Shown: positions 42,094 through 51,800 of the stretch, one piece after another
How positions within the stretch are numbered: the first letter of the stretch is position 1
How the letters are laid out: the number at the start of each line of letters is the position of its first letter
DNA from: Hydrocarboniphaga sp.
GTDB lineage: Bacteria > Pseudomonadota > Gammaproteobacteria > Nevskiales > Nevskiaceae
NCBI RefSeq assembly: GCF_028291725.1
Contig: NZ_JAQGNT010000010.1
Span: 53,807 to 117,806 of the forward strand
DNA length: 64,000 nucleotides
Reading direction: 5' to 3'
The notes under the pieces: generated by a model
The model's database searches: none
What the model saw: only the letters and a program-made list of their open reading frames with translations
What the model was told of the DNA's origin: nothing
Made by a program: the position numbers and the translations under genes

Positions 42094-42290
42094 CGTCTGT
42101 CCTTCATCGAATTCTCTGCGAAACCCCGTTCCTCCCGAGTAGCCGGCCCGTTCGCCCCGAGTAGCGCCGCAGGCGCGTATCGAGGGGAGCGGCGTATCGA
42201 GAGACCTGAGCACGATGTGTCCCTCCCTCGATACGTCCCGCAACGCGGGACTACTCGGGACGATCGGAGAGCGATCGGTTTTGTTTTTTT
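42094..42290. repeat. family F palindromes and a T-rich hairpin upstream of tssK
   Basis: CCCGAGTAGCGCCGCAGGCG...ATCGAGGG (about 42157-42187) faces CCTCGATACGTCCCGCAACG...GACTACTCGGGA (about 42227-42260), another inverted pair with GTAG within. It ends in CGATCGGAGAGCGATCG plus a T-rich run (42261-42290), shaped like an intrinsic terminator read on the plus strand, though no plus gene ends here. Confidence 0.6.
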
Positions 42291-42292
42291 CA

Positions 42293-43246
42293 CTAGATCG
42301 GCTCCACGCTGAGCTGGTAGCCGCGCTGCACCAGTTCGGCGAGCAGGCCGGATTCGCCGGTCAGGTGCATCGCGCCGACCGCGACGAAACAGCTGCCCGA
42401 ACGCAACAGCGCATCGAGCCGGCCGATCCAGCGGCGGTTGCGCTCGGCCAGCAGGCAGTCCTTCGCGCGCGTCTCGATTGCCTTTGCGGCGGCGTCGAGG
42501 CCGGTCATCGCATCGATCTCGTCCAACCAGGCCGGCAGATCCCGGCTGCGGTAATAGCCGAGCACGCGCAGCGATTGTTCTTTCAGCACCCAGGGCGCCT
42601 CGATGCGGCGCGCCAGCACCTGCGCCTGTTCGCGCGCCGGCACGCAGTCGAGCGCGGCCATCTGCTCGTTCAGCGTTTCCAGGTGCACGCGGCGCAGGCC
42701 GGCCTCGTCCGCCCAGCGCGATATTCTCCCGTCGAGCTGCTTGTCTCGGTTGGCCGGCGAGGCAATCTCGCCGCGCGACTCCAGCACCGACAGCACCACC
42801 CAGGGCTTGAGCTTCTGCAGGCGCTCGGCCGGCACGTCCGGCATCAGCGGCAGCAGATTGTCGAAAGCCTTGGCGCCGATCAACTTCGGCAGCGAATCCG
42901 GCGGTGCCAGGAAGCGATGCCGATCGGTCTCCGCGTCGAAGCTTGCCGAAGCATCGGCCTCGTCGACCAGCGTCTGCGTACTCACGATCACATCGCGCAG
43001 CGCGTCGGCATCGAGCGCCAGCTCGTCGAGCGAGCCGTAGTGAATGCTGGCGAACACGAAGCTGCTGGCCGGCGCAGGTGCGTCAAGCTGCGCTGCTACA
43101 AGCGGCGGCGTCAGCCGGAACAGCACGCCATGCCAGCTGCGCCAGGCCGGCGCGATGCTGTCATCGTCCACGCTCGCGGCAACCGGATTGCAGGCGGTCA
43201 TCGCGGCGGCGTACAGCATCAGCAGCGGGCAGTATTTTTTCGGCAT
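42293..43246 (-). CDS. TraB/GumN family lipoprotein
   Basis: A 317-residue member of the TraB/GumN (Tiki-like) family, thought to be metal-dependent hydrolases or proteases. ATG 43246 gives a lipoprotein signal peptide (MPKKYCPLLMLYAAAMTAC) with lipobox Cys19. Conserved boxes are ASIHYGSLDE, the VDEADAS motif, CLLAERNRRWIGRLDALL and FVAVGAMHLTGESGLL. It lies upstream of tssK on the same strand but separated by repeats, so membership in the T6SS operon is uncertain. Confidence 0.88.
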   Translation of the reverse strand: MPKKYCPLLMLYAAAMTACNPVAASVDDDSIAPAWRSWHGVLFRLTPPLVAAQLDAPAPASSFVFASIHYGSLDELALDADALRDVIVSTQTLVDEADASASFDAETDRHRFLAPPDSLPKLIGAKAFDNLLPLMPDVPAERLQKLKPWVVLSVLESRGEIASPANRDKQLDGRISRWADEAGLRRVHLETLNEQMAALDCVPAREQAQVLARRIEAPWVLKEQSLRVLGYYRSRDLPAWLDEIDAMTGLDAAAKAIETRAKDCLLAERNRRWIGRLDALLRSGSCFVAVGAMHLTGESGLLAELVQRGYQLSVEPI

Positions 43247-43405
43247 GGTCGCGGTCTTGAACCGGCGCCATCTTCCGCAACAGCATGCCCGCGGACCATA
43301 GCTCATCGGGTCTATGACCTCGGGCTGGCCATACGGCTTAATTGATCTAGACCGGCCTAGCGGCTAAGGTCCGCGGACTCTTAAAACCATGCAGGGATCG
43401 TTCTC

Positions 43406-44089
43406 GTGCACGTACTGATCGCAGACGACCACCGCCTGGTCATCGAAGGCGTCAAGCTCAAGATGGCCGAGTTGGCGGACGCGGTGAGGTTCACCACCGC
43501 GATGACCGCGCAGGAGCTCGCCGAAGTGCTGGCGCGCGAGGATGCGAGCTTCGATCTGGCGCTGCTCGATCTGTCGATCCCCGGCGCGAACGGCTTCAGC
43601 CACATCGAGCAGGCACGCAGCGAACACCCGAGCCTGCCGATCGTGGTGCTGTCCGGCAACGAGGATGCGGAGCTGATGCGCCGGCTGCTGGATCTGGGCG
43701 TGCTCGGCTTCATTCCCAAGGCCTATTCGCCGGAGGTGATGCTGTCGGCGGTGCGCCTGGTGCTGGCCGGCGGCATCTACATTCCGCCGATGATGCTGAA
43801 CCAGATCAGCGGCTCGTCGATCCCCTACTCCAGCAATTATTCCAGCAACGGTGCGGCGACGCCGGTGGCCACGCCGGAGAACATCGACGCATTGCGCCGC
43901 ATCCTGACCGAACGCCAGGTGGATGTGCTGCGGCTGCTGTCGCAGGGCAAGCCGAACAAGCTGATCGCGCGCGATCTGGGCATCAGCGAGGGCACGGTGA
44001 AGATTCATCTGGCGGCGATTTATCGCGCGCTGAATGTGAGGAATCGGACGGAGGCGGTGGTGGCGTCGCGGAGGTTGGAGGGGTTGTAG
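43406..44089 (+). CDS. NarL/FixJ-type response regulator (LuxR-family)
   Basis: A 227-residue DNA-binding response regulator. Receiver with acidic pocket IADDH, phosphoacceptor Asp55 (LALLDLSIPG) and the conserved Lys in FIPKAYS; a Ser/Asn-rich linker (residues about 128-150); then a LuxR helix-turn-helix (LTERQVDVLRLLSQGKPNKL, GISEGTVKIHLAAIYRALNV). Start is GTG 43406 preceded by AGGGA; the ATG at 43389 is out of frame. It could be the output partner of the T6SS-side hybrid kinase, but no cognate kinase is adjacent. Confidence 0.93.
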   Translation: MHVLIADDHRLVIEGVKLKMAELADAVRFTTAMTAQELAEVLAREDASFDLALLDLSIPGANGFSHIEQARSEHPSLPIVVLSGNEDAELMRRLLDLGVLGFIPKAYSPEVMLSAVRLVLAGGIYIPPMMLNQISGSSIPYSSNYSSNGAATPVATPENIDALRRILTERQVDVLRLLSQGKPNKLIARDLGISEGTVKIHLAAIYRALNVRNRTEAVVASRRLEGL

Positions 44090-44175
44090 TTTTGCGCCTT
44101 GTTGGGGCTGCTCCGTGTTTCGGCTGCTCGCTCGGCGTCGATAGTCGCTGGAAGCTTGCAGCCTCGCCGGCGGGC

Positions 44176-44812
44176 CTTACTTTTCTTTGCTTGTGCAAAG
44201 AAAAGTAAGCAAAAGAAAGCACACCCTGGAGAGTCGCCGGCTGACGCCGGTCCCCGTGTAAAAAGACGTGCTCGGGGTCGGACGAATTCGGCATCCATGC
44301 CTCATTTCGTCCTCGTTTGGCCATCCATGGCCAAACGACCCGCTGCGCGCGACTTTTTACACGGCGACTCTCAAGGGAACCCGGCAAAGCGAAGTATCCG
44401 CCCCTGTAGGAGCGGGTCGTACCCGCGAGTGGAACCCCTCCGGAACAGTCGCGGGTACGACCCGCTCCTACAGTTTGAGAATCGGCCTTTGATTTTGATT
44501 TGCCGGGTTCCCTTGAAAGTCGCCGATTGTGGGGGCGCGCGCAGGGGGCAAGCGGCCATGGATGGCCGCTTGAGAGCGAAATGAGACAGGATGTCGAATT
44601 CGCTCGACCCCGAGCACGTCCCCACAATCGGGCACCGGCGTAAGCCGGCGACTTTCCAGGGTTTGGCGCCCCCACGGTGTCTGCGTTGTTTGCAGCGGGT
44701 GCGGGGGGCGCCAAACGGCGGCCACTCCCGCACCCCTTGCTGCGCAAACACCGTGTCGCGGCCGCCGCTTTCTTTTGGTAACTTTTCTTTGCACGAGCAA
44801 AGAAAAGTTACC
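44176..44812. repeat. 640-bp nested inverted-repeat element
   Basis: Each end is a long hairpin of nearly the same sequence: TTACTTTTCTTTGC/GCAAAGAAAAGTAA (44176-44207) and TAACTTTTCTTTGC/GCAAAGAAAAGTTA (44777-44812). Inward, about 65 bp at 44226-44292 (GTCGCCGGCTGACGCCGGT...GACGTGCTCGGGGTC) reappears inverted at 44585-44658. Next come GTTTGGCCATCCATGGCCAA (44316-44338) and GCGGCCATGGATGGCCGC. Then GGGAACCCGGCAAA faces TTTGCCGGGTTCCC. The family D pair (44403-44473) is in the middle. The right half has about 110 extra bases (44665-44770). No ORF inside. Confidence 0.8.
44403..44473. repeat. family D REP/BIME-like inverted pair
   Basis: CCTGTAGGAGCGGGTCGTAC from 44403; facing copy ends GACCCGCTCCTACAG at 44473. 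Core of the nested element, and matching 10118-10189 including flanks. Confidence 0.87.
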
Positions 44813-44993
44813 CCCGGCCGGGCAGGCCAAAACCACACAGTGACTATCGCTCCAGAGCGAGCAGCCATAAACAAGCCCCACCTCGTTATCTCCAACGGCC
44901 TAAGCGTTATGGCAAATGGGCGCGCGCTCATCGCGTGCCTAAGCTTCATCCGATCAGCCGCCTGCATCCGCGCGGCGTCCGCACGAAGCCGCC

Positions 44994-47090
44994 ATGACCT
45001 CCACACCGCTCCACCGTCGCCGCACGCGTCTGCCCGCATGGATCGCCGGCCTGCTGCTCTGCGCGGGCACCGCGCAGGCCGCCAACGACACCAGCTCGGT
45101 CACTGCCGCGCTTGATCGCCAGGCCGATGCCGACAGCCTGCAGGGCATTGCCGCCGAAGGCGCGCTGCTCTACGACGCGGAAGCCGTCAAGCAGGACGGC
45201 TATGCCTACTGCGGACAGTCCGTCGCCCTGTCCGAGCGCGGCGAGTTCCGGCTCAGCGTGCGCGCGGCCAGCAAAGCGCTGCATGTTGCGCTCGCGACCG
45301 GCAATGACGACCTGCAGGCACTGGCCAATCGCGATCTGGCGATCGCCTACAGCTACAGCGGCAATCTCGACCAGGCCGAGCGTTTCGCCACTGAAGCGCT
45401 GAAGCACAAGCCCAAGGATCCGCCGGTGGTGTTCGGCCCGGCGCACAAGATTCTCGGCGACGTCTATTCGCGCCGCGGCGACTACGCCAAGGCCGTCGCC
45501 AGCTACGAGGCCGCCGACAAGGCCAGCTCGGATCGCTTCCGCCCGCTGGTCAAGACTTCGCTTGCGAACACGCTGGTGGATTCCGGTGATCTGGCCCGCG
45601 CACGCAGCGTGTTTGCGGAAGTGCCGACGCAGCAGGACCCGACGCTGCGCAACCAGTTGCTGCGCACCAGCGCGCGGCTGCTGACCGCCGAGAAAAAACC
45701 CGAAGAAGCGATCGCGCTCTACGAAACCCTGGCCGCGACCCGCGATGGCGGTGATCCCGCTTATCTGCGGCTATGGGCGCAGGACGGCATCGCCCGCAAC
45801 CGGCTCGCACAGGGCGACAAGACCCGCGCCGCACGCGCCTGGGACGCGGCCACCGACGACGCCGACCAGGTGCGCGCCGAGTTCCGCAGCGAAGAAATCA
45901 AGATGGGCCTGTTCTCCGACGTGCAGGGCATGTTCGAGAACGCGATCGAGCTGTACATCGACATGGGCGATGCGCGCCGCGCCTTCGATCTCAGCGAACG
46001 CAGCCGCTCGCGTGCATTGCTCGACGCGGTGCGCGGCCGCGGGCCGGTGGATGCGGCCGCGACCATCGACAGCAAGACCCTGCAGGCGGCGTTGCGGCCC
46101 GACGAGCGCGTGCTGGAGTTCCATGCGCTGCGCGACGAGCTGATCGCCTGGATCATCGCGCCGAACGAGATCCGCGCAGTGCGCCTGCCGCTGCCGCGCA
46201 GCGATCTGATCGCGGTGGTCGAGGCGTTTCGCAATTCGATCATCGGCGGCAAGCGCTCGGCGGTATCCGGCGCCGAGCAGATCGGCGTGCTGCTGCTGAA
46301 ACCGCTGCAGCTCGAAGCCGGCACGCGGCTGATCATCGTGCCGCACGGCCCGCTGCACTACCTGCCGTTCCAGGCGCTGCGGCTGAACGATCATTATCTC
46401 ATTGAGGATCACCGCATCTCGATCGCGCCCTCGAGCACGATCGCGACGCAGCTCGCGCAGCGGCCGGTGCATGCCCGGCACAAGCTGGTCGCGTTCGGCA
46501 ATCCGCTGATCGAAGCCAAGTACGACCTGCCCGGCTCGGAGGGCGAAGTCAAAGCGGTGTCGGGCTACTTCGACGACAAGAGCGTGTATTTGCGCGCCGA
46601 CGCAACCAAGGCGCATTTCCGTGAGGCCAGCGCCGGCGCCGGCATCGTCCACGTCGCCGCGCACGCGATGGCCGATTTCGTCGACCCGCTGTATTCGCGC
46701 ATTCTGCTGGCCAACGAGAACGGCAAGCAGAGCTTTCTCGAAGCGCACGAAGTGCTGGCGATGAAACTCGAGGGCGTCGACGTGGTGACGCTGTCGGCCT
46801 GCGAATCGGGCCTGGGCAAGATCGCCAGCGGCGACGAAACCCTGGGCTTTACGCGCAGCTTTCTGTCGGCCGGCAGCTCCAGCCTGATCGCCTCGCTGTG
46901 GCCGGTGTCCGACGACGCCGCCGAACTGCTGATGACCACGCTGTACCGCGATCTCGCCGGCGGCGCGGATCTGCAGAGCGCGATGCAGGACGCGCAACTG
47001 GCGGTGCTGCGCAATCCCAAGATGGCCCATCCGTTCTTCTGGGCCCCGTTCAACCTGATCGGCAACTGGCGCCTGACGGTGAAGCAATGA
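44994..47090 (+). CDS. exported TPR-CHAT (caspase-fold) protein
   Basis: A 698-residue protein: signal peptide (LPAWIAGLLLCAGTAQA, cut near residue 29-30), a TPR array (about 70-340; ANRDLAIAYSYSGNLDQAER, LGDVYSRRGDYAKAVASYEA), and a C-terminal CHAT domain (about 360-690). The CHAT catalytic dyad is present: His557 in HVAAHAMADF and Cys603 in TLSACESGLGKI, followed by GFTRSFLSAGSSSLIASLWP and PFFWAPFNLIG. CHAT proteins are caspase/separase-like cysteine proteases. Being exported and coupled by ATGA to a TpsB gene, it may process or regulate the TpsA exoprotein. Activity and substrate unknown. Confidence 0.9.
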   Translation: MTSTPLHRRRTRLPAWIAGLLLCAGTAQAANDTSSVTAALDRQADADSLQGIAAEGALLYDAEAVKQDGYAYCGQSVALSERGEFRLSVRAASKALHVALATGNDDLQALANRDLAIAYSYSGNLDQAERFATEALKHKPKDPPVVFGPAHKILGDVYSRRGDYAKAVASYEAADKASSDRFRPLVKTSLANTLVDSGDLARARSVFAEVPTQQDPTLRNQLLRTSARLLTAEKKPEEAIALYETLAATRDGGDPAYLRLWAQDGIARNRLAQGDKTRAARAWDAATDDADQVRAEFRSEEIKMGLFSDVQGMFENAIELYIDMGDARRAFDLSERSRSRALLDAVRGRGPVDAAATIDSKTLQAALRPDERVLEFHALRDELIAWIIAPNEIRAVRLPLPRSDLIAVVEAFRNSIIGGKRSAVSGAEQIGVLLLKPLQLEAGTRLIIVPHGPLHYLPFQALRLNDHYLIEDHRISIAPSSTIATQLAQRPVHARHKLVAFGNPLIEAKYDLPGSEGEVKAVSGYFDDKSVYLRADATKAHFREASAGAGIVHVAAHAMADFVDPLYSRILLANENGKQSFLEAHEVLAMKLEGVDVVTLSACESGLGKIASGDETLGFTRSFLSAGSSSLIASLWPVSDDAAELLMTTLYRDLAGGADLQSAMQDAQLAVLRNPKMAHPFFWAPFNLIGNWRLTVKQ

Positions 47091-48685
47091 AGGTCTCGCG
47101 TACTCTGGTTCTCTTCGCGGCCGGGATCGGCGCTCTGGCGACGCTCGCGCCCGCTGCGCAGGCACAGGACGCCGCGCTAGCCGAGGCCGCCACTGCGCCG
47201 GTCAGCGTCACGCTGCGCGATGTGCGCTTCGTCGGTGTCACCGCGGTCGATACTCGCGCGCTGCGCTGGCTGGTGCACGAGCAGTTCGGCAAGACGCTCA
47301 CCTACGAGCAGCTGCAGGAACTCGCTGAGCGCGTCACCCGCTACTACCGCAAGCGCTCGTTCTTCCTGGCGCGGGCGACGCTGCCGGTGCAGGACGTCAG
47401 CAGCGGCGTCGTCGAAATCGACGTCAGCGAAGGCCGGCTCGGCCGCATGATCGTGCATGTCAGCGAAGACGCGCCGATCAGCGAGGCGCGGGTGCGCGCG
47501 ATTCTCGAGCCGCTGAATCAGGGCACGGCTTTCAACAACACAAGCTACGAGCGCGTGATGCTGCTGTTGTCCGACCTGCCCGGCGTCAAGGCGAGTTCGA
47601 GCCTGGAAGAAGGCACCGCCGTCGGCACCACCGATCTGCGCGTCGAGATCAGCGCCAAAAAGCGCTGGCAGCTGGCGGTCGACGCCGACAACGACGGCAC
47701 CGAGAGCACCGGCCGCGAGCGCGCCGGCCTGACCGCGCGCTGGCTGAGCCCGGCCGGCATCGGCGACAACCTCGATGCGCGCCTGCTGCTGTCGGACGAT
47801 GCCTCGCTGGCGTTTGGCCGGCTGTCCTACGAGGCACCGGTCGGCAGCGACGGCTGGCGCGCCGGCGTCGGCGCCGCGCATGTGCAATACGATCTCGGCG
47901 GCCAGTACTCGGCGCTGGACGCCAAGGGCACCGCGGAAGTCGCCAACCTGTTCGCCAACTACCCGATGGTGCGCTCGCGCAACGAGAACGCTTTTCTGAG
48001 GCTCAACGCCGAATACAAGTCGCTGGACGACAAGCTCGACGCAGTCGACCTGGAGAGCAAGAAGCATGTCGCCAGCGTGTCGGCGACCACCAGCTACGAG
48101 AGCCGCGACACCTGGATGGGCGGCGGCTACAGCAATCACTCGATGGGCGCGACGTTTGGCCACCTGACGATCGACGATGCGCTGTCGCGCAATCTCGACC
48201 AGAGCGTGTTCGGCCGCGACACCCAGGGGCATTTCTTCAAGGTCAGCTTCCAGCTGAGCCGGCTGCAGTACCTGTTCCCGCGCAATAACCTGTTCGTCGC
48301 GGTGGCCGGCCAGGCCGCCGAGAAGAATCTGGATGCTTCCGAGCAGCTCAACATCGGCGGCGCCGGCACCGTGCGCGCCTACGCCAACAGCGAGCTGCTC
48401 GCCGACAACGGCGTGATCGTCAATGTTGAATGGCGCATCGCGCTGAGCAGCGAAGTCACCTTGTTCCCGTACTACGACTACGGCCACGGCAGCGTCGTCA
48501 ACCGCGTCGCCACCGACGACGACGACGCGCGCACGATCAGCGGTCCCGGCATCGGCATCACCTGGGCGCGGATCGGCAATTTCTTCGTCACCACGTCGGT
48601 CGCCTGGCGCGGTGTCGGCGAGCCGCTCAGCGAGGGCAGCTCGCATGAGCCGCGCTGGCTGTGGCAGCTGCAGAAAAATTTTTGA
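47087..48685 (+). CDS. TpsB outer-membrane transporter (ShlB/FhaC/HecB family)
   Basis: A 532-residue two-partner secretion translocator of the Omp85 superfamily. Signal peptide MKVSRTLVLFAAGIGALATL...AQA, POTRA region (DVRFVGVTAVDTRALRWLVH...VTRYYRKRSFFLARATLPVQ, then VSEGRLGRMIVHVS) and a C-terminal 16-strand barrel with the conserved NLFVAVAGQAAEKNLDASEQ and GGAGTVRAY (VRGY-like motif). It ends in a C-terminal Phe (QLQKNF), typical of outer-membrane barrels. The ATG overlaps the CHAT gene stop by 4 nt. Its substrate is the TpsA gene downstream. Confidence 0.93.
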   Translation: MKVSRTLVLFAAGIGALATLAPAAQAQDAALAEAATAPVSVTLRDVRFVGVTAVDTRALRWLVHEQFGKTLTYEQLQELAERVTRYYRKRSFFLARATLPVQDVSSGVVEIDVSEGRLGRMIVHVSEDAPISEARVRAILEPLNQGTAFNNTSYERVMLLLSDLPGVKASSSLEEGTAVGTTDLRVEISAKKRWQLAVDADNDGTESTGRERAGLTARWLSPAGIGDNLDARLLLSDDASLAFGRLSYEAPVGSDGWRAGVGAAHVQYDLGGQYSALDAKGTAEVANLFANYPMVRSRNENAFLRLNAEYKSLDDKLDAVDLESKKHVASVSATTSYESRDTWMGGGYSNHSMGATFGHLTIDDALSRNLDQSVFGRDTQGHFFKVSFQLSRLQYLFPRNNLFVAVAGQAAEKNLDASEQLNIGGAGTVRAYANSELLADNGVIVNVEWRIALSSEVTLFPYYDYGHGSVVNRVATDDDDARTISGPGIGITWARIGNFFVTTSVAWRGVGEPLSEGSSHEPRWLWQLQKNF

Positions 48686-48742
48686 GGCGCGCGCGATGAA
48701 AGCACGCCCGTTGTTTTCCTTCCCATGAACCTAGCGCAGACC

Positions 48743-48808
48743 GTAGGGCGGGTCGTGACCCGCCGCTTTTGCTCGGGCTCGACGACGGCGGGTCACGACC
48801 CGCCCTAC
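48743..48808. repeat. family A REP/BIME-like inverted pair
   Basis: GTAGGGCGGGTCGTGACCCG from 48743; facing copy ends GACCCGCCCTAC at 48808. It lies between tpsB and tpsA within the operon. Confidence 0.87.
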
Positions 48809-48898
48809 ACCGGGTTCATGGTCCGTCGGCAGGTCCGCACGGAACACGGGGCTCTCCATGAACCGGTTCCGCTCCCATTTTCGCATCGAGGCTAACTC

Positions 48899-51800
48899 AT
48901 GAACCCGCTCTTCCATCCGCGCCGCACTGCGATCGCGACTGCAGTCGCGATGCTCGCCTCGCCCGGCCTGCAGGCCGGAACGCTGCCGACCGGCGGTGTC
49001 GTCGCCAGCGGCGGCGCGACCATCAGCCAGAATGCGGCCACCACCGCGATGACGGTCAACCAGAGCACGCAGAGCGCAATCATCAACTGGACCGGCTTCT
49101 CGATCGGCGCCGGCGACAGCGTGCAGTTCGTGCAGCCCAATACCACAGCGGTGGCGCTGAACCGCGTCACCGGCGGCCAGGCCTCGAACATCGCCGGCAA
49201 CCTGTCGGCGAACGGACGCGTGTTCCTGGTGAATCCCTCCGGCGTGGTTTTCGCCAGCGGCTCACAGGTCAATGTCGGCGGCCTGGTGGCGTCGACCCTG
49301 GGAATCAGCGACGCCGATTTCAACGCCGGCGTCGCCAGCGGCCAGTTCGTTTTCAGCGGCGCGGTCGACGTCAATGCCGCAGTCACCAGCAGCGGCACGA
49401 TCACCGCGGCCAACGGCGGCACCGTCGCGCTGCTCGGCAACGCGGCCAATACCGCGAGCGGCATCATCACCGCGGACGGCGGCAGCATCGCGATCGGCAA
49501 CGGGCCGAGCGTGACGCTGGATTTCCAGGGCGACGGCCTGACCCAGCTGACCGTCAGCGGCACACCGGCTTTCCAGCCAGCGGGCGTCGCCAATGCCGGG
49601 ACGCTGCAGGCCGACGGCGGCCGCGTGGTGATGCGCGGCGCCTCGCGGCTCGACGCCTCTGACCTGGTCGTGAACCAGAGCGGCACCATCCGCGCGCGTT
49701 CGCTGCAGAGCCGCGGCGGCCAGATCATTCTCAGCGGTGGCGACGAGGGCGCAGTCGATGTGTCGGGTGCGCTGGACGCGTCGTCGATCGCGGCGACCGC
49801 GGCCGGCGGCAGCATCGCCATCGACGGCCAGCGGGTTTCGATCCAGGACACGGCGACGCTGAACGCCAGCGGCAGCGGCGGTGCCGCCAGCGGCACGGTC
49901 GATATCGCCAGCGAGGCCAGTGTCGTCGTCGCCTACGCTCCCGACGCGCCCGAGGATTCCTACATCAGCGTAGCGGCCGTCAACAGCGCGCTTGACGGCG
50001 CGCAGAACACGCGCATCGCCAGCACCGCCGGCCAGATCAACATCGGCGACGACGTCGCGCTGGTCCGCAGTCTGGGCGATGAGCGCGCCAGCCTGACATT
50101 CGAGGCCGCGCGCGCGTTCTTCGGCGGCGTCGATCCCACCGGTGCGGCGGTGCCCTGGTCGGTGAACAGCACGGCCGGCGCGCTCGATCTCAACGTCAAC
50201 GCACAGTCCTCGGTGGTCATCAACGAGGCCAGCATCCAGACCAATGGCGGCGATGTCAGCCTGACCAGCGTCAACAGCAACACCGCCGCGCTCGACATCA
50301 CCGACACCATCATCGACACGCGCATCGCGCAGAACGCCGCCAATGCCAGCGGCAGCGTCGCGCTGAGCGGTACCGGCGCCGACGCCGGCGTGCGCATCGG
50401 CAACAGCCAGGTGTTGACCAGCAGCGGCGCGATTCTGATCGACGGCCGCACCAGCGCGGTGGCCAGCCCGTATGCCGCGCCCGGCGTGGTCATCGCCGCG
50501 GGCAATGCAGGCAGCCTGATCAGCAGCGGCAGCGGCGACATCACCATCACCGGCATCGGCCGAGACGGCGACAACGGCGTCACCGTGCTCGACAGCATCG
50601 TGAGCAGCCTCAGCGGCAGCGTCGACGTCGCCGGCCGCGGCGAAACCGCCGGCGTGCAGCTGCTGCAGAACACCGGTTTTGAAACCCGCATCGATGGTGG
50701 CAGCGGCGTGCTGCTGACCGGCACCGCGACCGGCGCAGGCCCGGGCATCGCGGTCGACAGCGCCGCCAGCGTCAACAGTGCCGCCGGCTCGGTCGCATTG
50801 CGCGCGGAAACCGCCGTCGCCGGCGGCGCGCCGGTCACGGTGGGCTTCAACGCGGCGGTCACGGCCGCATCGACGATCGATCTGCGGCCAGGCGGGCTGG
50901 CGGCCGACGGCACGCGCTTCGACAGCAGCGCCAGCAACATCATCCTTGGCAGCGGCAGCAGCGGCTTCGTGGTTGGCGATGCGCTGCTCGACACGCTCGA
51001 TGCACCCAACCTCGTCGTCGGCTCGGATACGCATTCCGGCAACATCCAGGTGCAGTCCGCGATCACACTAGCTCGCAACCTGACGCTGCAGAACAGCAGC
51101 GGCGGCATCACGCTGAACCAGTCGGTCGATGTCGGCACCAAGGTTCTGGCGCTGTCCAGCGCCGGCGACATCCGGCAGAACGGCGGTGGCATCACCGCAA
51201 GATCCTTGCTGGCGCAGTCCTCGGCGGGCTCAGTGATCCTGGACAGTACGGCCAACGCCGTCAGCACCAACACTCTCGCCGGCTCGGCCGCCGGCGACTT
51301 CAGCTACGTCAACGCGAATGCGATCGGTGTCGGCACCGTCAATGCGAACGGCTACGCCAGCGGCACCAATGCGCCGACTGCGCTGAGCGCGACCGGGATC
51401 GCCGCAGGCGGCGACGTGCTGGTGCAGACGCTGGCCGGCGACCTGATCCTGAACGCCGCCATCAGCGGTGCGAATGTCGATCTGGTGACCGCCGGTGTAT
51501 TCGACAACGCCGGCAGCGCACCGGTCACCGCCAGCGGCGCGGCGCACATCTACGCGCCGAACTTCAGCGGCGAGAATCGCGGCGGCCTGGCCGGCGGCAA
51601 TCGGTACAACTGCAGTTTCGGCGGCAGCTGCACCGCCGGTCTGCCGGCCAGCGGTGTGACCTATGTCTATACGTACCAGCCGACCCTGAACATCGACATC
51701 GCCGACGCGATCCGCGAATACGGGCTCGCCAATCCGGCGCTGCTGTTCGCGCTCACCGGCCTGGTCAACGGCGACACCCAGGCGACCGCGCTGTCCGGCG

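Larger units (their letters stand above)
44090..44993. other. 900-bp intergenic region filled by nested palindromes
   Basis: No ORF here has protein-like quality. 44176-44812 is the nested palindrome described separately. 44813-44993 is the leader of the CHAT gene; I see no strong promoter or Shine-Dalgarno there. Confidence 0.5.

Noticed and set aside
42261..42290. T6SS operon terminator or TraB/GumN gene terminator
   Set aside because: The T run follows the hairpin only on the plus strand, while the neighbouring genes are on the minus strand.
49262..51034. 590-codon minus frame opposite tpsA
   Set aside because: Shadow of the repetitive tpsA gene; no motif.
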